This document shows, piece by piece, positions 7,342-14,859 of a DNA stretch of 26,419 nt (its first letter is position 1; every line of letters starts with the position of its first letter). Under the pieces are notes generated by a model. It saw only the letters and a program-made list of their open reading frames with translations, searched no databases and was not told the DNA's origin. The stretch comes from an uncultured Clostridium sp. Its GTDB lineage: Bacteria > Bacillota > Clostridia > Peptostreptococcales > Peptostreptococcaceae. Position numbers and translations under genes: made by a program. The stretch is from contig USRS01000026.1 of assembly GCA_900557165.1 (NCBI GenBank), forward strand, positions 1 through 26,419, written 5' to 3'.

Positions 7342-8620
7342 TTTCTTTTATATATTCCTTATATATATTATAATCTTCTTCATCTAAATTTACATCAACA
7401 GATATACCATTTTCTTCATAATTAAAATTATCAACATTATATTTATCTTTTATTCTACTAAATATATCTCCTCTTTCGTATGGTAGTAAAAGTTTTACTT
7501 CATAAGTATCTTCCATTAAAGCTTCTTCAATTAGTTTTAATAATTTATCCATATTTATTCCTTTTTTTGCAGAAATATATACTTTATCTTTTTGATTTTT
7601 TGGATAAATATCTAATTCTAGTCTATCAACTTTGTTATATACTATTATTGTTTTTTTATCGCCAACTTCTAAATCTTTTAATACAGCTTCTGTTGTTTGT
7701 TTTTGAAGTTCATAACTGCTGTTAGTTGCATCTATAACATGAAGTATTAAATCTGCATATTGAACTTCTTCTAATGTTGCTTTGAAAGCATTTACTAAGT
7801 CATGTGGAAGTTTACTTACAAATCCAACTGTATCAACAACTAAGAAATCTCTTTTATTTGGTAAAGTTGCTTTTCTTAAAGTAACATCTAATGTTGCAAA
7901 TAGCATATTTTTAACAAAAACTTCTTTTTCTTCTTCGTAATCTTTATGTGTTTTTATTAATTCATTTAATAATGTTGATTTTCCTGCATTTGTATATCCA
8001 ACTAAAGCAACTATTGGAATATTTGATTTCATTCTTTGAACTCTTTGAGTTTCTCTGTTTTTTGATACTTCTTTTAATTCTTTTCTTATATCTGCTATTT
8101 TATTTAAGATAATTCTTTTATCTATTTCTAATTTTTGTTCCCCTGGTCCTCTAGTTCCTATACCTGCACCAGTTCTACTCATTTCTCCACCCATTCCATA
8201 AAGTCTAGGCATTCTATATCTTAGCTGAGCAAGTTCAACTTGTAATTTACCTTCTTTACTTAAGGCTCTTTGAGCAAATATATCTAATATAAGAGTAGTT
8301 CTATCTATAACTTTTCTGCCTACAGCTTCTTCTAAATTTCTTATATGAGCTCCTGATAATTCATCATTAAATATTACCATAGTAGCATCAGTAGCTTCAC
8401 AGTAAGCTCTAAGTTCTTCAACCTTACCTTTTCCTACATAATATGCTGCATCAATAGCTGGTCTATTTTGAATTAAACTTCCTACAACTTCTGCTCCAGC
8501 AGCTTTCGCTAATTCTTTTAACTCTTCCATTGATTCATTTATGTCTATATCATCTATTTTTTTTACATTTGTCGTTATATTAAGTCCTATAAGTAAGGCT
8601 CTTTCTTGTTGTTTTTCCAT
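7334..8620 (-). CDS. hflX: ribosome-associated GTPase HflX
   Basis: The 428-residue protein has the HflX layout. An N-terminal domain (about 1-115) includes YYVGKGKVEEL and IFNDELSGAH. A helical linker holds the Gly-rich signature GEMSRTGAGIGTRGPGE (145-161). The GTPase domain follows, with G1 GYTNAGKST (208-216), G3 DTVGFV and G4 NKVD, then a C-terminal domain. HflX binds the 50S subunit, splits stalled or hibernating ribosomes and is linked to heat stress and antibiotic tolerance. ATG follows an AGAGG SD. The HEAT-repeat gene overlaps its 3' end. Transcription probably starts from the divergent promoter region at 8710-8744. Confidence 0.95.
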   Translation of the reverse strand: MEKQQERALLIGLNITTNVKKIDDIDINESMEELKELAKAAGAEVVGSLIQNRPAIDAAYYVGKGKVEELRAYCEATDATMVIFNDELSGAHIRNLEEAVGRKVIDRTTLILDIFAQRALSKEGKLQVELAQLRYRMPRLYGMGGEMSRTGAGIGTRGPGEQKLEIDKRIILNKIADIRKELKEVSKNRETQRVQRMKSNIPIVALVGYTNAGKSTLLNELIKTHKDYEEEKEVFVKNMLFATLDVTLRKATLPNKRDFLVVDTVGFVSKLPHDLVNAFKATLEEVQYADLILHVIDATNSSYELQKQTTEAVLKDLEVGDKKTIIVYNKVDRLELDIYPKNQKDKVYISAKKGINMDKLLKLIEEALMEDTYEVKLLLPYERGDIFSRIKDKYNVDNFNYEENGISVDVNLDEEDYNIYKEYIKEIE

Positions 8621-8709
8621 TTTTACACCTCTTCATCTTAATGTATATATATGTTAAAAAATATTTTATTTGCCATATTTATTATAGTTTTTAAATAATA
8701 ATTTTTTAT

Positions 8710-8744
8710 AATTATACCATTAAAGTTAATCTTTAAGTATAATT
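8710..8744. promoter_or_regulatory. back-to-back promoters of hflX and the Cys-rich gene, in an imperfect palindrome
   Basis: AATTATAC (8710-8717) and GTATAATT (8737-8744) form an inverted repeat around an inner AAAG/CTTT pair. The left arm holds a minus-strand TATAAT (8716-8711) with a TG extension, pointing to hflX. The right arm holds a plus-strand TATAAT (8738-8743), pointing to the Cys-rich gene 31 bases on. Both -35 positions are poor. A dyad covering both -10 elements could be an operator, but AT-richness also favours such symmetry. Confidence 0.5.
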
Positions 8745-8773
8745 AAATTATCAATAACAGGAGGTTTTATCTT

Positions 8774-9037
8774 ATGAATCAAAATTATAAGTTCTTTAAT
8801 CACAAAGACTGCGAATATTTTCCATGTCATAAAACAAATGATCCTGACAATTTTAATTGTTTATTTTGCTATTGTCCTCTTTATGCCTTAAAAGATAAGT
8901 GTGGTGGTAATTTTAGATATACTGATAATGGAATAAAGGATTGTAGCAACTGTTTTCTTCCTCATAGAAGAGATAACTATGATTATATTATTAGAAAATT
9001 CCAAGATATTATTAATATAACTAAAAAAGAGGATTAA
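8774..9037 (+). CDS. cysteine-rich small domain protein
   Basis: The 87-residue protein matches the cysteine-rich small domain family (PF04071 type). It has eight cysteines (13, 18, 29, 32, 34, 43, 57, 60) arranged as KDCEYFPCHK, FNCLFCYCPLY, KCGG and KDCSNCFLPH, with conserved histidines nearby. The pattern suggests a small metal-binding fold (Zn or Fe-S). The domain also occurs fused to cobalamin-related enzymes in other organisms; nothing here supports a link to cobalamin. ATG follows an excellent SD (AGGAGG). It is monocistronic between a divergent promoter and a bidirectional terminator. Confidence 0.85.
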   Translation: MNQNYKFFNHKDCEYFPCHKTNDPDNFNCLFCYCPLYALKDKCGGNFRYTDNGIKDCSNCFLPHRRDNYDYIIRKFQDIINITKKED

Positions 9038-9080
9038 TAATTTATAAAGTAATAAATATGAAATAGAAGTTTCTACAATA

Positions 9081-9122
9081 AAAAAATGATACCAAAGATT
9101 TAAATCCTTGGTATCATTTTTT
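9081..9122. terminator. bidirectional terminator, Cys-rich gene and DUF1461 gene
   Basis: A perfect 15-bp stem (9081-9095 with 9108-9122) has a 12-base apical part and runs of six A or T at the ends. Its right edge overlaps the stop codon of the convergent membrane protein gene at 9121. Confidence 0.9.
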
Positions 9123-9756
9123 AGTTCTTTAATTTTTTATTTAATCTTCTATATGATACTTGCAATAAAATACTAGTTAAAAATACTATTGCTAAAATCA
9201 ATATTCCTATATGAAAAAATATATCTTCTGGCAATATATTAATCACCGGATCTATATCAGGATCAAAAATCCAATAATCATTCGAAAATACTGCTTCATG
9301 AAATTTTATAAAGAAATAATTAAAATTAATTATTAGTAGTATTGATACAATTACAGGCAACAATATGGTAGTTATTGATGTTATATTTAGAAATTTTATA
9401 TTTTTATCTTTTATATTTAAAATAATTCCTAAAATAGAAATTAAGCCCGTTAAGTAAAATACCTTTTTTATTATTTGAAAAATATTTCTCACTTCTTCAA
9501 AATGAATTTTCCCTTGAGTTGAATATTTAATTGTCGGCAAATTAAATTCTTCTACTTTGTTATTTAAATTGTAATCTATTAAATAATCATAATTTAACTT
9601 AATTTCATCATCACTAAATCCACTTACATCACTTATATTTAATTTTTTTACATCATAGTAGTATAAACTTTTAAATTTAAGTCCCACTATAATTGAACCA
9701 CAGATTATAAAAATAGCTAACGAAAAAGAAGTCAATATATTCAATAATTTTTTCAT
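9121..9756 (-). CDS. DUF1461 (TIGR01906) integral membrane protein
   Basis: The 211-residue protein has about four hydrophobic segments: one near the N-terminus (about 6-27), two in the middle (about 100-150) and one at about 183-203. The extracytoplasmic loop before the last segment carries the family motif FDPDIDPVINILPEDIFF. The first loop has the companion element STQGKIHFEEVRNIF. This family is widespread in Firmicutes and has no established function; a role in the membrane or envelope is all that can be inferred. ATG is preceded by AAGGGG. It is separated from the ABC-F gene upstream by a hairpin. Confidence 0.8.
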   Translation of the reverse strand: MKKLLNILTSFSLAIFIICGSIIVGLKFKSLYYYDVKKLNISDVSGFSDDEIKLNYDYLIDYNLNNKVEEFNLPTIKYSTQGKIHFEEVRNIFQIIKKVFYLTGLISILGIILNIKDKNIKFLNITSITTILLPVIVSILLIINFNYFFIKFHEAVFSNDYWIFDPDIDPVINILPEDIFFHIGILILAIVFLTSILLQVSYRRLNKKLKN

Positions 9757-9798
9757 TTTTATTCCCCTTAAAATAAATTTTCTATCCCCTTTATATTA

Positions 9799-9828
9799 TT
9801 TAAGCAACGACATATATCGTTGCTTAAA
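9799..9828 (-). terminator. hairpin after the ABC-F gene
   Basis: A perfect 12-bp stem (9799-9810 with 9817-9828) has a 6-base loop and lies 9 bases after the ABC-F stop. The run of U after it on the minus strand is short and mixed (TTAAATAATAT), so it may be a weak terminator. Confidence 0.6.
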
Positions 9829-9836
9829 ATTTAAAT

Positions 9837-11387
9837 TTATACTATTTTAGTAGTGAAATCTTCTATGTTCCAAACATCATCTACTATATCACTATAAAAT
9901 TCAGGCTCATGACAAACTAATAAAACAGTTCCTTTGAACTCTCTTATAGCTTTCTTTAGCTCCTCTTTAGCTTCTACGTCTAAGTGGTTAGTAGGCTCAT
10001 CTAGAACTAAGAAGTTTATATCTTTTAACATTAATTTACAAAGTCTAACTTTAGCAGCTTCTCCCCCACTAAGAACTCTAACTTGAGAAGTTATATGTTC
10101 ATTTGAAAGACCACACTTAGCTAAAGCTTGTCTTACTTCGTAGTTTGTTAAAACTGGATATTCTGCCCATACATCATCTAGTGCAGTATTGTAGTTATCT
10201 TTAGAAGATTCTTGCTCGAAGTATCCTATTTCTAAATAATCTCCTAATTGTACAGAACCACCAAATGGTTTTTGTATTCCAAGTAAAGTTCTAAGTAAAG
10301 TTGATTTACCTATACCATTCATTCCCTTAAGAGCTATTTTTTGTCCTCTTTCTAATTGGAAGTTTAATGGTTTAGTTAAAGGATCATTATAACCAAGAAC
10401 TAAATCTTCTGTTTGGAATATGAATCTAGATGCTGCTCTAGCATTTCTAAAATCAAATGTTGGTTTTATTTTTTCCTTTGGTCTTTCTAAGATTTCCATC
10501 TTATCAAGTATTTTTTGTCTAGAGTTTGCCATACCACGTGTAGCAACTCTTGCTTTATTTCTTTGAACGAAATCTTCAAGTTTTCTTCTTTCTTCAAGTT
10601 GTTTTTCGTAAGCACTTTCTTCTTGTCTTTTCTTAATTTCATTAAGTCTTACGAACTCATCATAGTTACCTTTGTATCTAGTAAGTTCTGCATTTTCTAT
10701 ATGATAAATTACATTACATGTATCATTTATAAATGGAACATCATGTGATACTAGGATAAAGCTGTTTTCATATTCTTGTAAATATCTAGTAAGCCATACT
10801 ATATGCTCCTCATCTAAGTGGTTAGTAGGCTCATCTAGTATTAATATAGTTGGACTTTCTAAAAGTAATTTTGTTAAAAGTACTTTTGTTCTTTGTCCTC
10901 CACTTAAATCATCAACATCTCTATCTAATCCTATATCACCAAGACCTAGACCATTTGCGACCTCTTGTATTTTTGCATCTATTGTATAGAATCCACTATT
11001 TTCTAATATTGTTTGGATTTCAGCAGTTTCTTCAAGAAGTTTAGTCATCTCCTCGTCATTTGCTTCACCCATTTTATCGTACATAGCAAGCATTTCTTGC
11101 TCTAATTCGAACATATTTTTAAAAGCACCTCTAAGGATATCTTTTATTGTATTTCCTTTTTCAAGAACTGAATGCTGATCTAAGTAACCAACTGTTGCTC
11201 TTGAAGACCATTTTATATTTCCTGCATCTGGCATAAGTTTCTTTGTTATTATATTTAAAAAACTAGATTTACCCTCTCCATTTGCACCAACTAGTGCTAT
11301 ATGTTCACCTTTTTTAAGTCTGAAAGATACATTTTCTAGTATAACTCTAGCTCCGAATCCATGACTGACATTTTCTACTACAAGCAT
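9837..11387 (-). CDS. ABC-F family ATPase, YbiT/YkpA type
   Basis: The 516-residue protein has two ABC ATPase domains and no membrane segments. It contains Walker A motifs GANGEGKSS and GMNGIGKST, signature motifs LSGGQ and LSGGE, and two identical DEPTNHLD Walker B blocks. Between the domains lies the charged P-site tRNA interaction motif linker (about 240-310, rich in Lys/Arg/Glu). ABC-F proteins bind the ribosomal E site; this one looks like a housekeeping translation factor of the YbiT/YkpA group, with no feature specific to antibiotic resistance subfamilies. A GTG two codons upstream overlaps the SD, whereas the ATG at 11387 lies 7 bases after GAGG, so I start there. It has its own promoter at 11454-11482. 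Confidence 0.93.
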   Translation of the reverse strand: MLVVENVSHGFGARVILENVSFRLKKGEHIALVGANGEGKSSFLNIITKKLMPDAGNIKWSSRATVGYLDQHSVLEKGNTIKDILRGAFKNMFELEQEMLAMYDKMGEANDEEMTKLLEETAEIQTILENSGFYTIDAKIQEVANGLGLGDIGLDRDVDDLSGGQRTKVLLTKLLLESPTILILDEPTNHLDEEHIVWLTRYLQEYENSFILVSHDVPFINDTCNVIYHIENAELTRYKGNYDEFVRLNEIKKRQEESAYEKQLEERRKLEDFVQRNKARVATRGMANSRQKILDKMEILERPKEKIKPTFDFRNARAASRFIFQTEDLVLGYNDPLTKPLNFQLERGQKIALKGMNGIGKSTLLRTLLGIQKPFGGSVQLGDYLEIGYFEQESSKDNYNTALDDVWAEYPVLTNYEVRQALAKCGLSNEHITSQVRVLSGGEAAKVRLCKLMLKDINFLVLDEPTNHLDVEAKEELKKAIREFKGTVLLVCHEPEFYSDIVDDVWNIEDFTTKIV

Positions 11388-11453
11388 TTTCACACCTCTT
11401 CATAAATTTTTTGTCTATAATATCTATACTATTATATTTCATTTTTATAAAAA

Positions 11454-11482
11454 TGTATATTTATTATTTTTACCTTTTTCAA
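11454..11482 (-). promoter_or_regulatory. sigma-A-type promoter of the ABC-F gene
   Basis: On the minus strand TTGAAA (11482-11477) and TATACA (11459-11454) are 17 bases apart, about 65 bases upstream of the start codon. Confidence 0.55.
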
Positions 11483-11495
11483 ATAGTCAAATTAA

Positions 11496-11529
11496 AAAGA
11501 GTCATCTTAAATTTTTAAGGTGGCTCTTT
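11496..11529 (-). terminator. terminator of the amidase/phospholipase-like operon
   Basis: The arms 11496-11510 and 11515-11529 pair around a 4-base loop. On the minus strand two A-C mismatches interrupt the stem, and it is followed by TTTTTAATTT. It lies 7 bases after the phospholipase-like stop codon. Confidence 0.75.
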
Positions 11530-11535
11530 GTTTAA

Positions 11536-12273
11536 TTAATTATATTCATAAATTTTATCTTCTTGTTTTATTTTTTCTAAATCATTAAAAAACATTAACA
11601 TACACCCTGCTGTACTTCTTTGCGATAGTTTTAATGCATTACAAGCTACAAGATAAAATTTAGTTTGATGATTGGGTATATTTTTATACATATAATCTAA
11701 ATTCAAGGCACTTGTTGAATTAAAATTTACATAATCACTTATATTTTTATATAATAATGGACTTTCATTCGTCTTAAATCTTTTTACTTTTTTATAGTTG
11801 GATTTTACATAACTTTCAAATTGTTTATGGCTATCTAGTAATTTTATCTTTGCATGTTGAGGTATGGTTAAATCCTGAATAACATGACACATGGCTCCAA
11901 AATATGCCATACCATTTTTATAATCATTTTTACTTATAAAATATAGTGAATTTTTATAATAAGAATTTGCTAGTGTCATGGCATTTGTTGAATGACCATA
12001 CATTCCTCTTTTATTTTTAGGATTATAAAAATGAAAATAAGATTTAAAATCTTGGTCTGCCCATACTAATCCTTCATTTATATATGACTCAAAAATTTCA
12101 TAAAACTTCGCTTCCGTATCATATCCATCTTCTTTTAAAATATCCAATGCACTTTTTTGGATAAATAGATGAACTTCACAATTTGTATTTATAATCTTTT
12201 TTTTTATTGGATTTATAACTCTAAATGTTTGTGATATTAATCTACCACATATATTTTCTATTCGATATTCCAT
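11536..12273 (-). CDS. zinc-dependent phospholipase C-like protein without signal peptide
   Basis: The 245-residue protein has the all-helical fold motifs of zinc phospholipases C (alpha-toxin catalytic domain, S1/P1-like). By comparison with the C. perfringens alpha-toxin ligands, candidates are H35 (CEVHLFIQ), D73, H81 (HFYNP), H130 and D134 (CHVIQDLTIPQH), H140, H149 and E153 (SHKQFESYV), so the three-metal site looks intact. What is missing is a signal peptide and therefore the mature N-terminal Trp that binds one zinc in secreted enzymes; about 30 other residues precede H35. There is no C2-like membrane-binding domain. The SD (GGTGAT) and the 13-base gap to the amidase gene place it second in that operon. 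A lipase or nuclease-like activity is possible; the substrate is unknown. Confidence 0.8.
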   Translation of the reverse strand: MEYRIENICGRLISQTFRVINPIKKKIINTNCEVHLFIQKSALDILKEDGYDTEAKFYEIFESYINEGLVWADQDFKSYFHFYNPKNKRGMYGHSTNAMTLANSYYKNSLYFISKNDYKNGMAYFGAMCHVIQDLTIPQHAKIKLLDSHKQFESYVKSNYKKVKRFKTNESPLLYKNISDYVNFNSTSALNLDYMYKNIPNHQTKFYLVACNALKLSQRSTAGCMLMFFNDLEKIKQEDKIYEYN

Positions 12274-12286
12274 TATATCACCACAC

Positions 12287-13066
12287 TTAATTAGTCTTAA
12301 AATACTCCTCTACACCGTCAGCAATACTTTGCATCATTTTCTTTTGGTAATCTTTATTAGACATCATTTCATCTTCATTGTAATTACTCATAAATCCCAT
12401 TTCTACTAGTACCACAGGCACCTTTGACCAGTTAAATCCCGTTAAATCATCTCTTTCAAAAATACCATTAACCTTAAATCCCCCTGCATCCATTTTATCT
12501 TTTATTAATTTTGCACATTCATAACTTGCTTCAAAAATAGATGATGTATATTTTCCTTTTTGTGATGGAATTAATATGGATGCACCAGTTATAGATGTAT
12601 CGTCAGAACCATCTGCATGAATTCTAATTACCATATTGGCATTTTTTTCATTTGCAAATGTTGCTCTTTCCATATTACTTATGTTTACATTATGACTTTC
12701 TCTTGTCATAATAACATCAAAATCTTTACTTATTAATATATGCTTTAAAATTTCAGATGCTTCTAAATTTAAAACATATTCTGGTTTTTTTGTACTTATT
12801 CCTGCAGTTCCTGATGATACCCTTGCTTTTTGATATGGTGAGTCCGGACCTATAGGCTCTCCTTTCCAATCTCCTTTTTCTTGATGACCTGGATCTATAC
12901 AAATTAAATATTTTTCCTTTTTTTTGTTTTCATCTTTATTATCTGTATTTAATCCTGCAATTATGGATGCACTACTTTTATATAAACTTTTCATAGGGTC
13001 TGATGTTGCAATAAATATCATTCCCATAAGTATAATAATAAAAAGAGATATTTTATAAGTTTTCAT
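12287..13066 (-). CDS. exported N-acetylmuramoyl-L-alanine amidase (Amidase_3)
   Basis: The 259-residue zinc amidase cleaves the bond between N-acetylmuramic acid and L-alanine in peptidoglycan. It has an N-terminal hydrophobic segment (about 6-21) acting as signal peptide or anchor, a Lys/Glu/Asn-rich spacer, and the catalytic domain from about residue 53. Zinc ligands are H61 (CIDPGHQ), E102 and H150 (RIHADGS); the catalytic glutamate is E222 (VVLVEMGFMSN). No cell wall-binding repeats are present. ATG follows AAAGGAAG. It leads a two-gene operon with the phospholipase-like gene, which suggests a common purpose in envelope breakdown or remodelling. It is longer than CwlD and has an unrelated N-terminus, so I do not call it cwlD. 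Confidence 0.92.
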   Translation of the reverse strand: MKTYKISLFIIILMGMIFIATSDPMKSLYKSSASIIAGLNTDNKDENKKKEKYLICIDPGHQEKGDWKGEPIGPDSPYQKARVSSGTAGISTKKPEYVLNLEASEILKHILISKDFDVIMTRESHNVNISNMERATFANEKNANMVIRIHADGSDDTSITGASILIPSQKGKYTSSIFEASYECAKLIKDKMDAGGFKVNGIFERDDLTGFNWSKVPVVLVEMGFMSNYNEDEMMSNKDYQKKMMQSIADGVEEYFKTN

Positions 13067-13184
13067 AAATCTTCCTTTCTTTCATATGATAATTTTTATT
13101 ATTATTTCCTACTTTTAACTTGCTTATTTATCTTCCTAGTTTTTTATTTTTATTTTTTTACATATATATTTATATACCTACTTT

Positions 13185-13225
13185 GGGAGGTGATTTATAA
13201 TCTCCATCAAGAGATTAAATTCATG
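13185..13225 (+). promoter_or_regulatory. strong SD separated from ATG by a small hairpin
   Basis: GGGAGGTGAT (13185-13194) matches the anti-SD almost fully, but no start codon lies at normal distance. A perfect 7-bp hairpin (TAATCTC 13198-13204, loop CATCAA, GAGATTA 13211-13217) follows, and then ATG at 13223. If the hairpin forms, the unpaired distance from SD to ATG is about 12 bases. GGAG could instead pair with CTCC (13201-13204), hiding the SD. Confidence 0.45.
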
Positions 13226-13642
13226 AATCAATCAAATAAAAAATCTACAAAAAAAACTAAGTCCAAAAAAAGATCTTGCTGTAATAATAAAAATTCCAAC
13301 AGTTCCAATTCAAGCAATAAAGAAAGTTCTTCATCTAATAATTCAAATACTCAATCAAATAGCAATCAAAATACATCTTCTAAACTTTGTTATTTTAGCG
13401 CTATAGATTATATTGTCCTTGCATCAACTCTTGCCATTGCTTTAGGAGAAGAATTATCTACAACAGATATCTCTATATTATCAACTTTTTTTGCTGTTTT
13501 ATCTGACGAGCTTGCTTTAATTGGTGGTCTTGATGCTTGCAATAATAATGATGAAGATGTTATATTTGTACCTCCTATCCCCGATGTAGCCGCAACTTCT
13601 TCACGAAATAAAAATAAAAAATGTACAAAAAAAAGGAAATAA
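13223..13642 (+). CDS. Asn/Ser/Lys-rich protein with a conserved hydrophobic core
   Basis: The 139-residue protein has three parts. Residues 1-20 are very basic and end in a Cys-Cys pair (KSKKRSCCNNK). Residues about 20-55 are a Ser/Asn low-complexity tract. Residues about 57-100 are a compact hydrophobic segment (FSAIDYIVLASTLAIALGEE, then LSTFFAVLSDELALIGG). A short acidic and proline-containing tail ends in a basic cluster. Small clostridial proteins with a similar A-I-A-L-(A/G)-E-E-L-S core exist, but I know no function for them; a spore-surface or spore-coat role is possible from the composition and neighbours only. A GTG start at 13190 would sit inside the SD, so ATG 13223 is preferred. 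Its terminator overlaps its stop codon. Confidence 0.7.
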   Translation: MNQSNKKSTKKTKSKKRSCCNNKNSNSSNSSNKESSSSNNSNTQSNSNQNTSSKLCYFSAIDYIVLASTLAIALGEELSTTDISILSTFFAVLSDELALIGGLDACNNNDEDVIFVPPIPDVAATSSRNKNKKCTKKRK

Positions 13643-13678
13643 AAACATGATATATAAAAATTTACATGTTTTTATTTC
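13636..13678. terminator. terminator of the Asn/Ser-rich gene
   Basis: A perfect 14-bp stem (13636-13649 with 13665-13678) overlaps the stop codon at 13640-13642 and is followed on the plus strand by TTTTTATTTTTT. On the minus strand it would also end any transcript of the tiny ORFs at 13672-13762. Confidence 0.85.
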
Positions 13679-13762
13679 TTTTTATTTTTTGATTCTTTTA
13701 ATTTAGCCATTTTAAATTATCCTTTGTTTTTTTATGAAATCTACGGACTTCTTGAAACTCAT
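13672..13762 (-). other. two tandem tiny basic ORFs (16 and 12 codons)
   Basis: On the minus strand, ATG at 13762 opens a 16-codon frame (MSFKKSVDFIKKQRII) ending in TAA at 13714-13712. One base later an ATG at 13710 opens a 12-codon frame (MAKLKESKNKKK) ending at 13672. AAAGG stands about 10 bases before the second ATG; the first has no SD. Both are Lys-rich and a terminator follows. They may be real micropeptides, the decayed end of one gene, or chance. Confidence 0.2.
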
Positions 13763-13834
13763 TTCCAAGGATTAAAACCCTAATAGTGAGCAACATAGTA
13801 TTAAAGCACCACATCAATTAATTAGAGAAAGAAG

Positions 13835-14854
13835 GTGTTTTATATTTTAAATAAAAAGGTTCAAGATGAAATTTCATTTTTTAAAAAGAAAAATCAAATT
13901 AATGGTTTAGTTTTAATATTTTTTTATGTTTTTCTATATTTTTTCTCAAATAATTTTATTTATTCGCAAAGTATTCAAAAAAATGATTGTGAGTATTTAA
14001 TACCCATGGGAAATATTTTACAAATTGATGCAGAGTTAAAAAATCTTATTGTAAGAAATGAAGTTTATGATTGTCCTTTAAAAATTGGAGATTCAATCTT
14101 AAAAATCGAAAATAAAAAAATTAATACTTTTGAAGATTTTAATTATATTCTTTCTACTTTAGATAAAAGTAAAGATATTTTAGTATTAATAAGAAGAGAA
14201 AATTCAATTTTTTGTTTAAAATGTGATAGAGATGATTTAGAAAAAATTAATTTTAATAATTTAATATCAGGTTTTGCCACATTAACTTATATTAATCCTG
14301 ATACAAATGAATTTGGAGCTGTAGCTCACTCTATTAATATAGGCAATAGCAAAAAAATACCTATAAAAAGAGGTTGTATCTCTTGTACAAATAATTTAAG
14401 TATAAAAAAATCTCGTAAGGGTAGTGTAGGATGTATTAATGCTACAAAAAATAATGCAATTGGAGAATTTAATAATAATACTACTTTTGGTATTAAAGGT
14501 GAGATAAATAATATAAATTTATCAAATTACAAAAAATATAAAGTTGCTTCTATTAATGAGGTAAAACTTGGTAAAGCTCAAATTATTTTACAAAATAAAA
14601 ATAATATTTGCAAGAAATATGATATTGAAATAATAAATATTGAACATCAAAAAAAGGCACATTCTAAGGGCATAAAAATAAAAATTACAGACCCTTTATT
14701 ATTAAAAGAAACTGGTGGTATAGTACAAGGAATGAGTGGAACTCCTATAATTCAAGATAATAAAATTGTTGGTGCAGTATCCCATGCCCTAGAAAATAAT
14801 CCTTCTATAGGTTATGGAGTTTATATAAAATGGATGTTAGAGTATAATAAATAG
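13835..14854 (+). CDS. spoIVB: SpoIVB family S55 serine protease (paralogue)
   Basis: SpoIVB is secreted by the forespore and activates pro-sigma-K processing or related events in the mother cell. The 339-residue protein has one membrane segment (about 23-45), a PDZ-like domain (about 60-130, with KIGDSILKIENKKIN) and the S55 protease domain. By alignment with B. subtilis SpoIVB the triad is H165 (AVAHSI), D286 (KITDPLLL) and S301 (QGMSGTPI). It lacks about 85 residues compared with B. subtilis, mainly between the membrane segment and PDZ domain. No ATG precedes the membrane segment. The ribosome site AGAAAGAAGGTG (13826-13837) overlaps the GTG used here; an in-frame ATT at 13844 lies at ideal spacing. 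It is not next to spo0A, where spoIVB normally lies, so it probably corresponds to a second copy such as C. difficile SpoIVB2. Confidence 0.9.
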   Translation: MFYILNKKVQDEISFFKKKNQINGLVLIFFYVFLYFFSNNFIYSQSIQKNDCEYLIPMGNILQIDAELKNLIVRNEVYDCPLKIGDSILKIENKKINTFEDFNYILSTLDKSKDILVLIRRENSIFCLKCDRDDLEKINFNNLISGFATLTYINPDTNEFGAVAHSINIGNSKKIPIKRGCISCTNNLSIKKSRKGSVGCINATKNNAIGEFNNNTTFGIKGEINNINLSNYKKYKVASINEVKLGKAQIILQNKNNICKKYDIEIINIEHQKKAHSKGIKIKITDPLLLKETGGIVQGMSGTPIIQDNKIVGAVSHALENNPSIGYGVYIKWMLEYNK

Positions 14855-14859
14855 TTTCA

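Noticed and set aside
13190..13222. GTG start at 13190 for the Ser/Asn-rich protein
   Set aside because: The GTG is part of the SD itself and has no ribosome site of its own; the added 11 residues do not resemble the rest of the protein.
13780..13812. Sigma-G-like -10 (CATAGTA) upstream of the spoIVB-like gene
   Set aside because: No matching -35 at the right distance; the same search upstream of spoVAC also failed.
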